A DNA stretch of 64,000 bases from Citrobacter sp. R56 (lineage in GTDB: Bacteria > Pseudomonadota > Gammaproteobacteria > Enterobacterales > Enterobacteriaceae). Positions 31,492 through 42,362 of this stretch are shown one piece after another. How positions within the stretch are numbered: the stretch's first letter is position 1; every line of letters starts with the position of its first letter. The notes below the pieces were generated by a model. The model searched no databases. It was not told the DNA's origin and saw only the letters and a program-made list of their open reading frames with translations. The DNA lies in NCBI RefSeq assembly GCF_016811995.1, contig NZ_CP069159.1:1612001-1676000 (forward strand), in the 5' to 3' direction. The position numbers and the translations under genes are program-made.

Positions 31492-33048
31492 ATGATAAAA
31501 AAAGCTCGTGAAATAAAAATGCACAACTACGTCTGCTATGGTCTTGCAGATGTGATTGGCTCCGGCGCCTTCACTCTGGTGAGCGCATGGCTGCTGTTCT
31601 TTTTAACCACTTTTTGTGGACTGACGCCGATTCAGGCCGGTTCACTGTTTGCTGTGGCGCGTATCGTTGATGTGATCATGTGCCCGTTAATGGGCTACAT
31701 CTCGGACAACTTCCACAAAACGCGTCTGGGCCGTCGTTTTGGTCGCCGCCGTTTCTTCCTGCTGCTGAGTATCCCGCTGGTGGCGGTGTATAGCCTGCTG
31801 TGGGTGGAAGGCTTCAACTATTGGATGTATCTGCTGGTCTACATCCTGTTTGAAGTGGTCTATTCCATGATCATCATCCCGTATGACACGCTTTCTGCGG
31901 AGATGACGTCCGACTTTAACAAACGTTCAAAACTGACCAGTGCGCGTATGTACATCGCACAGCTTGCCGGTTTTGCCGCGGCGTTCCTGCCAGGACGACT
32001 GATCTCTTACTTTGGCGCCGATTCGTCAGACTCATTTTTCTATGCGGGCGCTATCTTCACCGTTTCGTTCATGATCGTGCTGTTCTTTGTTTACTTCGGA
32101 ACCTGGGAACGCTCCCTGGAAGAGATCGAGCAAAACGAGCGCAAAATTGATGAAACGGAAAAACTGCCTCTCGGCACCCGTATTTACAATATTTACTACG
32201 ATTTTGTCTCCACGCTGAAAATCAAAACCTTCCGTTCGCATCTGGGGATGTATCTGGGGGGCTCTGTTGCCCAGGATATCTTCAACTCCGTGTTCACCTA
32301 TTTTGTGGTGTTCGCGCTGATGACCTCTTCTGTGACGGCTTCAAACCTGCTGGGAATGATCAACGGTCTGCAATTCTTTGGTGTTGGTCTGGCGACCTGG
32401 TTAACGCTGCGTTTCTCGCCTTCACGCGCGTTTGCTACTCAGGGTGCGCTGGCTGTTCTGGCATTCATTCTGTTTACCGTTACCTGGATGAATGGCTCAA
32501 CCAGCATGGCGATGCTGTATCTGGCGGCGGGTATTGCCGGTCTGGCGCGCGGTGGCATTTATGCCATTCCGTGGAACAACTACACCTTTGTAGCCGACGT
32601 GGATGAAATCCTCACCTGTAATCGTCGTGAAGGGATCTTTGCCGGGTTCATGAGCCTGCTGCGTAAAGCCTCCCAGGCGCTGTCCATTTTCCTGGTCGGT
32701 GTGGCGCTGCAGATGGCCGGTTTTGTTTCCGGACAAACCAACCAGCCAGAGTCTGCCATCAATATGATCATGATAATCATGATTGTCCTGCCGGTGCTCC
32801 TCACCCTGTGGGGGATCTGGTCTGCATTCCAGTTCAAGGTCAATAGCCGCACCCACGCGATCCTCAATGAAGAGGTTGCCCGTCTCAAGCGTGGCGAAAG
32901 CAAAGCGACCGTTAGCGCTGAAAACAAAGCCGTTATCGAAAGCCTGACCGGGATGCCGTACGAGCAGTGCTGGGGCGAAAACACCGTTGGCTACATCAAC
33001 CGCAGCCACATGAAATCGCAGTCAGCTGCCCAACCTAAAAATGCCTGA
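31492..33048 (+). CDS. GPH-type sugar:cation symporter (MFS)
   Basis: A 518-residue transporter of the glycoside-pentoside-hexuronide group with twelve hydrophobic helices. The loop RLGRRFGRRRFFLLLS after helix 2 and IIPYDTLSAEMTSDFNKR are typical of GPH symporters such as MelB and UidB. Directly behind the GH28 gene it most likely imports the oligogalacturonide-like substrate cleaved by it; this is inferred from the pairing. A GGGGAT element precedes the ATG. The hydrophilic C-terminal tail (about 70 residues) is longer than in MelB. Confidence 0.85.
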   Translation: MIKKAREIKMHNYVCYGLADVIGSGAFTLVSAWLLFFLTTFCGLTPIQAGSLFAVARIVDVIMCPLMGYISDNFHKTRLGRRFGRRRFFLLLSIPLVAVYSLLWVEGFNYWMYLLVYILFEVVYSMIIIPYDTLSAEMTSDFNKRSKLTSARMYIAQLAGFAAAFLPGRLISYFGADSSDSFFYAGAIFTVSFMIVLFFVYFGTWERSLEEIEQNERKIDETEKLPLGTRIYNIYYDFVSTLKIKTFRSHLGMYLGGSVAQDIFNSVFTYFVVFALMTSSVTASNLLGMINGLQFFGVGLATWLTLRFSPSRAFATQGALAVLAFILFTVTWMNGSTSMAMLYLAAGIAGLARGGIYAIPWNNYTFVADVDEILTCNRREGIFAGFMSLLRKASQALSIFLVGVALQMAGFVSGQTNQPESAINMIMIIMIVLPVLLTLWGIWSAFQFKVNSRTHAILNEEVARLKRGESKATVSAENKAVIESLTGMPYEQCWGENTVGYINRSHMKSQSAAQPKNA

Positions 33049-33095
33049 ATACCGGGGCGGACAGCAATGTCCGCCTGCTATTGGAAGAGAACAAA

Positions 33096-34343
33096 ATGAC
33101 TGAACAGAGCCTGGTGATGCAACAAGGGCTATGGGCGCGGATGGGATTACCTCGCGAACTTTGCTGGGGATTTATCGGCGTATTTCTTTTTATTACGGGC
33201 GCAACAATAGAACAAAGTTGGCTCTCCTCAATGCTGCAACAGCGGGGATTCTCTCCGTTTGATATCAGCCTGTTGTCATCCATATTTGGCCTGTGCGTGG
33301 CGGCGATCTCCTGGTTTTCCGGCATCGGTGCCGGGGTTCTGGGATTACGCCGTTTAATGTGGGTCGCAACGGCGGTGTACTTTATCGGTTCTGTGCCGTT
33401 TATCTTTTTTGCCTTACCGCAAAACAACTACCCGCTGATGGTCGCCACGTATGCGCTGCGCGGCGTCGCATACCCGCTTTTCGCCTACTCGTTTCTGGTG
33501 TGGATCAACCAGCGCTGCGAGATTCGGATCCTGGGGCGCGCGGTGTCCTGGTTCTGGATTGCGTTTGGTGTCGGCATGACCATCGTCGGCCCGTGGTATT
33601 CAAGCCTGATGATTGCGAAATGGGGTGAAACCAACACGCTGCTGAGTGGGTTTGCTTTTGTCCTGTGCGGCGCGTTTTGCGCACTGGTGCTTAACCGCGA
33701 TCGTCCCGACTGGCAGCGGGGTCAGGCGTTAGGCCCGGCGCTTCTCGAAGGGATAACCGTACTGGCGCGCGAGCCGAAAATGCGTCTGGCGGTGGTGGTG
33801 AAAACCATCAACGACATTGGTAAGTTTTCACTGGTGATCCTGATGCCAGTGTACCTGCCCCGGTTTGGCTTCAGCATCGCGGAGTGGCTGACTATCTGGG
33901 GTCTGGTCAACGTCATCAATATTTTCTCCAGTTATCTGTTTGGCTGGTTAGGCGATACCATTGGCTGGCGGAATACGGTGGTGTGGTTTTCCGGCACGCT
34001 GTGTGGGGTTGCCTCGCTGGCAGTTTGCTACGCGCCGGTGTTATTTGGTCACAGCGAACTGGCGCTGTTCCTGGCGTTGTCGATTTATGCGATTGGACTG
34101 GGGGCGTTTGGGCCACTGAGCGCGCTGATTCCCTCGTTGTTGCCGCAAAATAAAGGGGCGGCCATTTCGTGTCTGAACCTGGGATCCGGGTTAAGTAATT
34201 TCGCCGGGCCGTTTATTGTGACGCTGTGTGTCGGGCCGCTGGGCGTGGAAGGGACGCTGTGGGTGATCGCCATTCTCTATTTTGCCGCCAGCCTGTTGAC
34301 GATCCCGCTGAGATTGCCTGATAACCCGCAATCTCCAGGTTAA
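33096..34343 (+). CDS. MFS transporter, RbtT/DalT-like
   Basis: A 415-residue twelve-helix major-facilitator transporter. The overall pattern, with ARMGLPRELCWGFIGVFLF at the start and a large central loop around residue 200, resembles the polyol permeases RbtT and DalT. The ATG at 33096 follows GGAAGAG; a TTG five codons earlier is less likely. It begins 47 bases after the GPH symporter and probably belongs to the same operon, perhaps carrying a related sugar acid or polyol. Substrate assignment is weak. Confidence 0.75.
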   Translation: MTEQSLVMQQGLWARMGLPRELCWGFIGVFLFITGATIEQSWLSSMLQQRGFSPFDISLLSSIFGLCVAAISWFSGIGAGVLGLRRLMWVATAVYFIGSVPFIFFALPQNNYPLMVATYALRGVAYPLFAYSFLVWINQRCEIRILGRAVSWFWIAFGVGMTIVGPWYSSLMIAKWGETNTLLSGFAFVLCGAFCALVLNRDRPDWQRGQALGPALLEGITVLAREPKMRLAVVVKTINDIGKFSLVILMPVYLPRFGFSIAEWLTIWGLVNVINIFSSYLFGWLGDTIGWRNTVVWFSGTLCGVASLAVCYAPVLFGHSELALFLALSIYAIGLGAFGPLSALIPSLLPQNKGAAISCLNLGSGLSNFAGPFIVTLCVGPLGVEGTLWVIAILYFAASLLTIPLRLPDNPQSPG

Positions 34344-34413
34344 CCTCTAACTTTTCGTCTATGCTTTTTCCTCAAGTCTCTGAAAAGGGCAGCAAAAGAG
34401 TGAGGAAAGCGAC

Positions 34414-35331
34414 ATGACAATCTCAAAGCTATGGTTGAGCTCACTGGCGCTGGTTGCGGCAGTGAGCTTGCCATTACAGGCTGCATCTCCTGTCACCGTC
34501 GGGTCGAAGATCGATACCGAAGGGGCGCTGCTCGGCAATATTATTCTGCAAGTGCTGGAAAGCCACGGCGTTAAAACAGTCAATAAAGTGCAACTGGGTA
34601 CCACGCCCGTGGTGCGCGGGGCGATCACCTCCGGGGAGCTAGATATTTATCCGGAATACACCGGTAATGGTGCCTTCTTCTTCAAAGATGAAAACGATCC
34701 GGCGTGGAAGAACGCCCAGGCAGGCTTTGAAAAAGTCAAAAAGCTGGACGCTGAGCAAAATAAACTGGTCTGGCTCACGCCCGCACCCGCAAACAATACG
34801 TGGACCATTGCCGTACGTCAGGACGTGGCAGAAAAGCACAAGCTCGCGTCGCTTGCCGATCTGGGGCGCTATCTGAAAGAGGGCGGTGAGTTCAAGCTGG
34901 CGGCGTCTGCTGAATTTATCGAGCGCGCTGATGCGCTTCCCGCCTTTGAAAAAGCCTACGATTTTAAACTGAATCAGAACCAGTTGTTGTCGCTGGCCGG
35001 TGGCGATACGGCGGTCACCATCAAAGCTGCCGCCCAACAAACCTCCGGCGTCAATGCGGCAATGGCGTATGGCACCGATGGGCCGGTGGCGGCGCTGGGT
35101 CTGCAAACGTTGAGTGACCCTAAGGGTGTTCAACCCATTTATGCCCCCGCGCCGGTGGTTCGCGACGCCGTGCTGAAAGCGCATCCGCAAATCGCCGAAT
35201 GGCTACAGCCGGTCTTTGCCAGTCTCGATGAGAAAACGTTGCAGCAATTAAACGCCAGCATTGCCGTCGAAGGACGGGATGCGAAAAAAGTGGCGGCAGA
35301 CTACCTGAAGCAAAAAGGGTGGGTGAAGTAA
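34414..35331 (+). CDS. osmF: Glycine-betaine-type binding protein OsmF
   Basis: A 305-residue periplasmic binding protein (OpuAC type) of the YehZYXW importer, equal in length to E. coli OsmF/YehZ. A signal peptide ends at LPLQA|A near residue 23, and the ligand domain starts SPVTVGSKIDTEGALLG. E. coli OsmF is RpoS-dependent and induced by osmotic stress; its affinity for glycine betaine is low. In contrast to most ABC operons the binding protein comes first, followed by permease, ATPase and second permease. Confidence 0.96.
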   Translation: MTISKLWLSSLALVAAVSLPLQAASPVTVGSKIDTEGALLGNIILQVLESHGVKTVNKVQLGTTPVVRGAITSGELDIYPEYTGNGAFFFKDENDPAWKNAQAGFEKVKKLDAEQNKLVWLTPAPANNTWTIAVRQDVAEKHKLASLADLGRYLKEGGEFKLAASAEFIERADALPAFEKAYDFKLNQNQLLSLAGGDTAVTIKAAAQQTSGVNAAMAYGTDGPVAALGLQTLSDPKGVQPIYAPAPVVRDAVLKAHPQIAEWLQPVFASLDEKTLQQLNASIAVEGRDAKKVAADYLKQKGWVK

Positions 35332-35346
35332 CTGAATTTGTCTGCG

Positions 35347-36513
35347 ATGCGTAAGGTGTCAAACGTCAGTATCAATCGCGTGCTGTTGCTGCTGGTGCTC
35401 CTGACCGCCATTGCCGCTGCGCTTCCTTTCGTGAACTACGCCCCGAACCGACTGATGTCAGGTGACGGGCGTCAGCTCTGGGATATCTGGCCGGACATGA
35501 CATGGGGACTGTCAGGGGGATTCGCGCTACTGCTTACCCTGTGTCTGTTCCCCGGTCAACGCGGTGCAGTTGTTACGCTGGTGGTTGTGCAACTGCTGCT
35601 GACGGCCGTGCTCATCGCGGCTGGAAGTGCGGCGATGCATCTGGCCCAGACAGGCAGCCCGCTGGCGCGAACCAGCCTCGGCAGCGGTTTTTGGCTGGCG
35701 CTGGGTTCTACGCTTCTGGCCTGTAGCGATGCCATTCGGCGCATTACCGTACACCCGCTGTGGCGCTGGATATTGCACGCGCAAATCGCCGTGGTGCCGC
35801 TGGCGCTATTGTTTTCCGGCGCGTTCAACGATCTCTCGCTGCTGAAAGAGTACGCCAACCGTCAGGATGTCTTTGATGATGCTTTTGCGCAGCACCTGAC
35901 ACTGCTGGTCGGTACGGTGGTGCCTGCGTTGCTGATTGGCGTACCGCTGGGGATCGGCTGTTTTTTCTCAGCCGCGCGTCAGGGGGCTGTCTTTGCGGTA
36001 CTGAATGTTATCCAGACGATTCCCTCCGTCGCTCTGTTTGGCCTGTTGATTGCGCCGCTTGCCGGGCTGGTGAAGCACTTTCCCTGGCTGGGGAGCGTGG
36101 GGGTGGCAGGCACTGGCCTGACGCCAGCGCTGATCGCACTGGTGCTGTATGCCTTATTGCCGCTGGTGCGCGGCGTGGTAGCAGGGTTAAACCAGGTGCC
36201 GCATGAGGTTCTGGAAAGCGCCAGAGCCATGGGGATGAGTCTTAGTCAGCGTTTTATCCATGTCCAGTTGCCCCTGGCGCTGCCGATTTTCTTGCGTAGT
36301 TTACGGGTGGTGATGGTGCAGACCGTCGGTATGGCGGTGATCGCCGCGCTTATCGGCGCCGGCGGATTTGGCGCGCTGGTGTTTCAGGGATTGCTCAGTA
36401 GCGCCGTTGACTTAGTCTTACTGGGGGTCGTTCCGGTTGTTGCGCTGGCGATCGTTATCGATGCGCTGTTCGATTTACTGGATGCACTCCTGAAGGTCAA
36501 ACACGATGATTGA
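35347..36513 (+). CDS. yehY: OsmF-system ABC permease YehY
   Basis: A 388-residue permease with five N-terminal helices and a C-terminal BPD transport domain, in which [19 protein letters not shown] is the EAA loop that contacts the ATPase. E. coli YehY is 385 residues. ATG at 35347 is preferred over an in-frame TTG at 35338. The stop overlaps the yehX start by eight bases, so translation is coupled. Confidence 0.94.
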   Translation: MRKVSNVSINRVLLLLVLLTAIAAALPFVNYAPNRLMSGDGRQLWDIWPDMTWGLSGGFALLLTLCLFPGQRGAVVTLVVVQLLLTAVLIAAGSAAMHLAQTGSPLARTSLGSGFWLALGSTLLACSDAIRRITVHPLWRWILHAQIAVVPLALLFSGAFNDLSLLKEYANRQDVFDDAFAQHLTLLVGTVVPALLIGVPLGIGCFFSAARQGAVFAVLNVIQTIPSVALFGLLIAPLAGLVKHFPWLGSVGVAGTGLTPALIALVLYALLPLVRGVVAGLNQVPHEVLESARAMGMSLSQRFIHVQLPLALPIFLRSLRVVMVQTVGMAVIAALIGAGGFGALVFQGLLSSAVDLVLLGVVPVVALAIVIDALFDLLDALLKVKHDD

Positions 36514-37453
36514 ATTTAGCCATGTCAGCAAATCGTTTGGCGAACAAAAGGCCGTCAGCGATCTCAATCTGCACTTTCGTGAGGGCAGTTTTTCGGTGCT
36601 GATTGGAACGTCTGGCTCAGGTAAATCCACCACGCTCAAGATGATTAACCGACTGGTGGAACATGACAGTGGGCGGATCCGCTTTGCCGGGGAAGAGATT
36701 CGTAGTCTGCCGGTGCTGGAACTGCGCCGACGGATGGGATACGCCATCCAGTCGATCGGACTTTTTCCCCACTGGACGGTGGCGCAGAATATCGCCACGG
36801 TGCCACAACTGCGGAAATGGTCGCGTTCGCAAATTGATGACCGCGTAGAGGAATTGATGGCGCTTCTGGGGTTAGAGGCGGGGCTGCGTGAGCGTTACCC
36901 CCATCAGCTTTCCGGTGGCCAACAGCAACGGGTGGGCGTGGCGCGCGCACTGGCGGCGGATCCGCAGGTACTGTTGATGGACGAACCGTTTGGTGCGCTG
37001 GACCCGGTGACACGCAGCGCGTTACAGCATGAGATGACCCGCATTCATCGCCTGCTAGGGCGCACTATCGTGCTGGTGACGCACGACATTGATGAAGCAT
37101 TACGCCTCGCTGAGCATCTGGTGCTGATGGATGGTGGCGAAGTGGTGCAGCAGGGAACGCCGCTGGAGATGTTGATGTCTCCTGCCAGTGATTTCGTACA
37201 GGCATTTTTTGGTCGCAGCGAACTTGGCGTGCGGCTGCTGTCGCTGCGTCGAGTGGGCGATTTTGTCCGGCGTCAGGAGCGGCTGGCAGGAGAAGCGCTG
37301 GCAGAGGAGATGACGCTGCGTGACGCGCTTTCCGCCTTTGTGGCGGGTGGGTGCGACGTCTTGCCGGTGGTTAATCAGCAGGGCGTTCCCTGCGGGACGC
37401 TCCATTTTCGCGATTTACTTTCAAAGACTTTGCCTCATGAAACGTCTGCGTGA
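36506..37453 (+). CDS. yehX: OsmF-system ABC ATPase YehX
   Basis: A 315-residue ABC ATPase of the OpuCA/ProV type. Walker A is GTSGSGKST, signature [15 protein letters not shown], Walker [14 protein letters not shown] and the switch His lies in [15 protein letters not shown]-like C-terminal region follows from about residue 230, which in related systems senses ionic strength. The last 17 bases overlap yehW. Confidence 0.96.
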   Translation: MIEFSHVSKSFGEQKAVSDLNLHFREGSFSVLIGTSGSGKSTTLKMINRLVEHDSGRIRFAGEEIRSLPVLELRRRMGYAIQSIGLFPHWTVAQNIATVPQLRKWSRSQIDDRVEELMALLGLEAGLRERYPHQLSGGQQQRVGVARALAADPQVLLMDEPFGALDPVTRSALQHEMTRIHRLLGRTIVLVTHDIDEALRLAEHLVLMDGGEVVQQGTPLEMLMSPASDFVQAFFGRSELGVRLLSLRRVGDFVRRQERLAGEALAEEMTLRDALSAFVAGGCDVLPVVNQQGVPCGTLHFRDLLSKTLPHETSA

Positions 37454-38168
37454 TCCGTTGTTATGGCTCATTGCCGTTTTTCTGCTGTTGCTGGTCAGCT
37501 TGCCGCACAGTCAGGCGCTGTTTGGCGCGCTGTTTCCCCAATTACCGCGCCCGGTGTATCAGCAGGAAAGTTTTCTCGCGCTGGCGTTGGCGCACTTCTG
37601 GCTGGTCGGTATTTCGAGCGTGGTTGCCGTGGCGGTAGGCGTTGGGGCGGGGATCGCGGTGACGCGTCCGTGGGGGAGCGAATTTCGTCCGCTGGTTGAA
37701 ACCCTTGCGGCGGTTGGACAAACCTTTCCACCGGTGGCGGTGCTGGCGATAGCGGTTCCGGTGATGGGATTCGGTCAGGAACCGGCGATCATCGCCCTGA
37801 TCCTGTATGGCGTGTTACCGGTTTTGCAGGCCACCCTGGCGGGGCTGGGGGCAATTCCACAGAGTGTGGTCGGCGTGGCGCGTGGAATGGGGATGAGCCG
37901 TGGGCAGCAGTTGCGCAGCGTTGAGCTTCCTCTGGCGGCGCCAGTGATTTTGTCCGGTATTCGGACGTCGGTGATTATCAATATCGGAACGGCGACCATT
38001 GCGTCAACGGTGGGGGCCAGCACGCTGGGCACACCCATTATTATTGGGCTCAGCGGATTTAACACAGCCTATGTGATTCAGGGCGCGGTACTGGTGGCGC
38101 TGGCAGCAATTATTGTCGATCGCGTTTTTGAACGGCTCGGGCAATACCTTACCCGGCATGCAAAATAA
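37437..38168 (+). CDS. yehW: OsmF-system ABC permease YehW
   Basis: A 243-residue permease with six helices and the EAA loop [19 protein letters not shown]; length equals E. coli YehW. The ATG at 37437 ([12 protein letters not shown]) lies inside the end of yehX, showing coupled translation. It completes osmF-yehYXW. Its 3' end overlaps the convergent small gene yohO by 20 bases. Confidence 0.95.
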   Translation: MKRLRDPLLWLIAVFLLLLVSLPHSQALFGALFPQLPRPVYQQESFLALALAHFWLVGISSVVAVAVGVGAGIAVTRPWGSEFRPLVETLAAVGQTFPPVAVLAIAVPVMGFGQEPAIIALILYGVLPVLQATLAGLGAIPQSVVGVARGMGMSRGQQLRSVELPLAAPVILSGIRTSVIINIGTATIASTVGASTLGTPIIIGLSGFNTAYVIQGAVLVALAAIIVDRVFERLGQYLTRHAK

Positions 38169-38256
38169 ACGTATAACCTGCGAGCATGACGCCGCCAATG
38201 CCACCGATGGCCATCAGCAGGAAGAGGGTAATAACACCGATTTTAGCTACGCTCAT
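38149..38256 (-). CDS. yohO: Small membrane protein YohO
   Basis: A 35-codon gene encoding one hydrophobic helix, [19 protein letters not shown] followed by [16 protein letters not shown]-type residues. It equals E. coli YohO in length and nearly in sequence and sits in the same place between mlrA and yehW. AGGAG lies eight bases before the ATG. It encodes a single-pass inner-membrane miniprotein of unknown function. Confidence 0.88.
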   Translation of the reverse strand: MSVAKIGVITLFLLMAIGGIGGVMLAGYTFILHAG

Positions 38257-38315
38257 TATGCACTCCTTATGTTAACGGAGAGATTATATGATAAAGCGTA
38301 TTTGTTAATGAACCA

Positions 38316-39047
38316 TTAAATGCCGAGTAGATGAATATCGTGACCCTGCGCAAGCCATTCGGCAAGCTGCTGCTGTTGGGCAGGGGTCTGGTTTTCGCCG
38401 CACCAGATGAGCAAGGTTCGCCCATCAAACAGTTCCGGGCGCAGTTGATTCAGTGAATGGGGCAGCACGTCAACGCGCCATCCCTGCTGACTGGCTACCC
38501 ACCCCTCCAGCCACAATCGCGTGGTATCGTGAATATTCCAGCCGACGACCAGCGCATCTTTTCCCTGTTTTTTGCGGGCAGTGGCCAGACAAATCGCAAT
38601 GTAGTTGATCAGTACGCCGTCGAGAATACCCAGCAGCGCCTGTAGGGTGGGCTGCTGGCATTGCAAACGTCGGCGCAGGGGAATAAACAAGTGTGTGGTG
38701 AGCGTTTGGGCCGGATAATCCTGGCCGCGTTCTTTGATCCACAGCCTGAGGCTCTGCAGATTGTTGCTTTGCAAATAGTGCAACAGCGTTTCTTGCTGTT
38801 CGCGCCAGCCGTTTTGCAAATCGATACTATCATTGCTCAGTAGCATTTTGACCTTGCTGACCTGCACGCCATTGTCTATCCAGCGCTTGATCTCACGGAT
38901 CCGGTCGATGTCCGCATCGTTAAACAGGCGATGACCACCGTCGGTTCGTTGCGGTTTCAACAACCCGTAACGCCTCTGCCACGCGCGTAATGTGACAGGG
39001 TTGATATCACAAAGCAAAGCCACTTCACCTATCGTGTAAAGCGCCAT
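38316..39047 (-). CDS. mlrA: MerR-like regulator MlrA
   Basis: A 243-residue regulator with an N-terminal MerR helix-turn-helix (YTIGEVALLCDINPVTLRAW) and a C-terminal B12-binding-like effector domain. In E. coli and Salmonella MlrA activates csgD and hence curli and cellulose biofilm, within the RpoS/c-di-GMP pathway. Length equals E. coli MlrA. It is divergent from btsS, with a 222-base gap. Confidence 0.95.
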   Translation of the reverse strand: MALYTIGEVALLCDINPVTLRAWQRRYGLLKPQRTDGGHRLFNDADIDRIREIKRWIDNGVQVSKVKMLLSNDSIDLQNGWREQQETLLHYLQSNNLQSLRLWIKERGQDYPAQTLTTHLFIPLRRRLQCQQPTLQALLGILDGVLINYIAICLATARKKQGKDALVVGWNIHDTTRLWLEGWVASQQGWRVDVLPHSLNQLRPELFDGRTLLIWCGENQTPAQQQQLAEWLAQGHDIHLLGI

Positions 39048-39269
39048 CGTCTCACCCTTGCTCGCGAGGTCCCAGTCTTACTGTAGACGCTCTTTTGCGA
39101 ACCAGGTAGTTTTGTCTGTTTTTTGTTCAATCAGGGGGTGAGAATGTGCGCACTCACGTGCTTTTGAGTGATCGCACTCACGAATTGATGTTTTTATGCA
39201 ACAGTTCAAAGAAAGTTCAGCGGACTCAATGTATGTTACGCGGTTTTAAGTGATGTGTGGTTAGCGGGT

Positions 39270-40955
39270 ATGTACGAGTTCAATCTGGTGTTGCTGCTGC
39301 TTCAGCAGATGTGCGTGTTTTTGGTTATCGCGTGGTTGATGAGTAAAACGCGTCTGTTCATCCCGCTGATGCAGGTTACGGTTCGTTTACCGCATAAATT
39401 CCTCTGCTATATCATCTTCTCTATTTTCTGCATTATGGGCACCTGGTTTGGCCTGCACATTGACGATTCCATCGCCAACACGCGTGCTATTGGCGCGGTG
39501 ATGGGCGGTTTGTTGGGAGGGCCGGTCGTCGGCGGGCTGGTGGGCTTGACCGGTGGCTTACATCGCTACTCAATGGGCGGTATGACGGCGCTCAGTTGCA
39601 TGATTTCGACCATTGTCGAAGGGCTGCTGGGAGGCCTGGTGCATAGCGTGCTGATTCGCCGTGGTCGGACCGACAAAGTCTTTAGCCCGCTGACGGCAGG
39701 GGCGATTACCTTTGTGGCTGAACTGGTGCAGATGCTGATCATTCTGCTGATAGCCCGTCCGTTCGAAGATGCGCTGCATCTGGTCAGTAACATTGCCGCG
39801 CCGATGATGGTGACCAATACCGTCGGGGCGGCGTTGTTTATGCGTATTCTGCTCGACAAGCGCGCCATGTTTGAAAAATACACCTCGGCGTTTTCAGCGA
39901 CCGCGCTGAAAGTGGCGGCCTCCACCGAGGGTATTCTGCGTCAGGGCTTTAACGAAGTGAACAGCATGAAAGTGGCGCAGGTGCTGTATCAGGAACTCGA
40001 TATTGGCGCAGTGGCGATTACCGATCGCGAAAAACTGTTGGCGTTTACCGGTATTGGCGACGATCACCATTTACCCGGCAGACCTATCTCATCGACCTAT
40101 ACGTTGAAGGCGATTGAAACCGGAGAAGTGGTCTATGCCGATGGCAATGAAGTGCCATACCGGTGTTCATTGCACCCGCAGTGCAAATTGGGGTCGACAT
40201 TGGTTATCCCGCTACGTGGAGAGAATCAGCGGGTCATGGGCACCATTAAGCTGTATGAAGCGAAAAACCGGCTCTTCAGCTCGATCAACCGCACGCTGGG
40301 GGAGGGCATCGCCCAGCTATTGTCGGCGCAGATTCTGGCGGGTCAGTATGAGCGGCAAAAGGCGCTGCTTACCCAGTCGGAAATCAAACTGCTGCACGCG
40401 CAGGTAAATCCTCATTTTCTGTTTAACGCGCTCAACACGATTAAGGCGGTGATCCGCCGCGACAGCGAGCAGGCCAGCCAGTTGGTTCAGTACCTTTCGA
40501 CCTTCTTTCGTAAAAATTTAAAACGCCCGTCGGAGATTGTTACCCTTGCCGATGAGATTGAGCATGTGAATGCCTATTTGCAGATCGAGAAGGCCCGCTT
40601 CCAGTCTCGTCTGCAGGTGACGCTGACCGTACCGGACGCGCTTTCGCACCAACAACTGCCCGCATTTACCCTGCAACCCATCGTAGAAAATGCCATCAAG
40701 CATGGGACTTCCCAGCTACTGGGAACCGGCGAGCTCTCTATTACCGCGCGCCGGGAAGGGCAATATCTGATGCTGGATATTGAAGACAATGCCGGATTGT
40801 ATGAGCCAACGAACAATGCCAGCGGCCTCGGTATGAACCTGGTGGATAAACGGCTGCGGGAGCGATTTGGCGACGACTACGGCATCAGCGTAGCCTGTGA
40901 ACCCGATCGCTTTACCCGAATAACTTTACGACTTCCTCTGGAGGAACACGCATGA
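39270..40955 (+). CDS. btsS: Pyruvate-sensing histidine kinase BtsS
   Basis: A 561-residue LytS-type sensor kinase. The N-terminal 5TM-5TMR_LYT sensor spans about residues 1-200 ([20 protein letters not shown]), then a GAF domain (about 225-345), the His-kinase dimerisation motif [19 protein letters not shown] and the HATPase ([21 protein letters not shown]). In E. coli BtsS senses external pyruvate and, with BtsR, induces the pyruvate symporter btsT. The ATG at 39270 matches E. coli; an in-frame GTG lies five codons upstream. The stop overlaps btsR as ATGA. Confidence 0.96.
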   Translation: MYEFNLVLLLLQQMCVFLVIAWLMSKTRLFIPLMQVTVRLPHKFLCYIIFSIFCIMGTWFGLHIDDSIANTRAIGAVMGGLLGGPVVGGLVGLTGGLHRYSMGGMTALSCMISTIVEGLLGGLVHSVLIRRGRTDKVFSPLTAGAITFVAELVQMLIILLIARPFEDALHLVSNIAAPMMVTNTVGAALFMRILLDKRAMFEKYTSAFSATALKVAASTEGILRQGFNEVNSMKVAQVLYQELDIGAVAITDREKLLAFTGIGDDHHLPGRPISSTYTLKAIETGEVVYADGNEVPYRCSLHPQCKLGSTLVIPLRGENQRVMGTIKLYEAKNRLFSSINRTLGEGIAQLLSAQILAGQYERQKALLTQSEIKLLHAQVNPHFLFNALNTIKAVIRRDSEQASQLVQYLSTFFRKNLKRPSEIVTLADEIEHVNAYLQIEKARFQSRLQVTLTVPDALSHQQLPAFTLQPIVENAIKHGTSQLLGTGELSITARREGQYLMLDIEDNAGLYEPTNNASGLGMNLVDKRLRERFGDDYGISVACEPDRFTRITLRLPLEEHA

Positions 40956-41671
40956 TTAGAGTGCTGATTGTGGATGACGAGCCGTTAGCGCGGGAAAATC
41001 TGCGGATTCTGCTGCAAGTTCAGAGTGATATCGATATTGTGGGTGAATGTTCAAACGCGGTGGAAGCGATTGGCGCGGTGCATAAACTGCGCCCTGACGT
41101 CCTGTTTCTGGATATTCAGATGCCGCGCATCAGCGGGCTGGAAATGGTCGGGATGCTCGACCCGGAACACCGCCCTTATATCGTCTTTCTGACGGCGTTT
41201 GACGAGTACGCCGTTAAAGCTTTCGAAGAGCATGCGTTTGATTATTTGCTCAAGCCCATCGAAGAAACACGGCTGGAGAAAACGCTGGCGCGTCTGCGCC
41301 AGGAGCGGAGCAAGCAGGATGTTTCGGTGCTGCCGGAAAATCAGCAGGCATTAAAATTTATTCCCTGTACCGGACATAGCCGGATTTACCTGCTGCAACT
41401 GGATGATGTGGCGTTCGTCAGCAGCCGGATGAGCGGCGTCTATGTGACGAGTAGCGAAGGCAAAGAAGGTTTTACCGAACTGACGCTCAGAACGCTGGAA
41501 AGCCGCACGCCGCTGATGCGTTGTCATCGCCAGTATCTGGTCAACATGGCGCATCTGCAGGAGATCCGCCTTGAAGACAATGGCCAGGCTGAACTGCTGT
41601 TGCGTAACGGACAGACGGTGCCGGTCAGCCGTCGCTATTTAAAGACCCTGAAAGAGGCGTTGGGACTGTAA
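40952..41671 (+). CDS. btsR: LytTR response regulator BtsR
   Basis: A 239-residue response regulator. The receiver domain has acidic residues DDEP, the phosphoacceptor Asp54 in LFLDIQMP, and Lys in LLKPIEE; a LytTR DNA-binding domain covers about residues 140-236 ([17 protein letters not shown]-like region). It is the partner of BtsS, translationally coupled to it by an ATGA overlap, and the pair is conserved in E. coli (YehUT). Confidence 0.96.
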   Translation: MIRVLIVDDEPLARENLRILLQVQSDIDIVGECSNAVEAIGAVHKLRPDVLFLDIQMPRISGLEMVGMLDPEHRPYIVFLTAFDEYAVKAFEEHAFDYLLKPIEETRLEKTLARLRQERSKQDVSVLPENQQALKFIPCTGHSRIYLLQLDDVAFVSSRMSGVYVTSSEGKEGFTELTLRTLESRTPLMRCHRQYLVNMAHLQEIRLEDNGQAELLLRNGQTVPVSRRYLKTLKEALGL

Positions 41672-41691
41672 TTCGTGTATACTCGTCGCGC

Positions 41692-41736
41692 TTCAAGTTG
41701 CAGCTGCGCTCGCTTGCCGCCTTGCTGCAACTCGAA
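41692..41736. repeat. Short enterobacterial palindromic repeat
   Basis: TTCAAGTTGCAG and CTGCAACTCGAA are inverted arms with one mismatch around a GC-rich centre that includes GCTTGCCGCCTTG. It resembles a shortened copy of a dispersed intergenic palindrome found in many Enterobacteriaceae, lying between btsR and yehS. Confidence 0.6.
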
Positions 41737-41796
41737 CTGCTTAGAGTAGAGACTTAGCCCCCGCATTTTTTATTTTTCACCATCACCGAAGGCACT

Positions 41797-42267
41797 ATGG
41801 TCAGTAACGATATTTTACGCAGCGTCCGCTACATCCTGAAAATCAACAATAACGATCTGGTGCGTATTTTCGCGCTGGGGGAAGCCGAAGTGACGGCGGA
41901 ACAACTGGTTCCCTGGCTGCGTAAAGAAGATGAAGAGGGCTTCGTGCGTTGCCCGGACATCTTAATGTCGTGCTTTCTGAACGGTCTGATTTATGAAAAG
42001 CGCGGGCGTGATGATTCGGCGCCGGCACTGGCGGTCGAGCGTCGCATTAACAACACTATTATGCTGAAGAAGCTGCGCATTGCGTTTGCGCTGAAAACCG
42101 ATGATATCCTCGCCATTATGACCGAGCAGAAGTTCCGCGTTTCGATGCCGGAAATCACCGCCATGATGCGCGCTCCTGACCACAAAAACTTCCGTGAATG
42201 TGGCGATCAGTTCCTGCGTTATTTTCTGCGTGGGCTGGCGGTGCGTGAGCACGCCAAAAAAGCCTGA
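41797..42267 (+). CDS. yehS: DUF1456 protein YehS
   Basis: A 156-residue protein made of two DUF1456 repeats, DILRSVRYILKINNNDLVRI and KLRIAFALKTDDILAIM. Length equals E. coli YehS. Its function is unknown. It follows btsSR on the same strand but after a 125-base gap containing a repeat, so it probably has its own promoter. A REP-like sequence lies just downstream. Confidence 0.93.
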   Translation: MVSNDILRSVRYILKINNNDLVRIFALGEAEVTAEQLVPWLRKEDEEGFVRCPDILMSCFLNGLIYEKRGRDDSAPALAVERRINNTIMLKKLRIAFALKTDDILAIMTEQKFRVSMPEITAMMRAPDHKNFRECGDQFLRYFLRGLAVREHAKKA

Positions 42268-42273
42268 ACGTTG

Positions 42274-42345
42274 TTGGCCGGATAAGCATAGCGCCATCAG
42301 GCGGTAGTGAGCAGATAGCCGGATAGCGGTTTCGCCTTACCCAGC
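42274..42345. repeat. REP/BIME-like element
   Basis: GCCGGATAAGCATAGCGCCATCAGGC-like and GCCGGATAGCGGTTTCGCC units are arranged head to tail between yehS and metG, typical of repetitive extragenic palindromes. Confidence 0.6.
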
Positions 42346-42362
42346 CTTACAAGCTCCGATAT

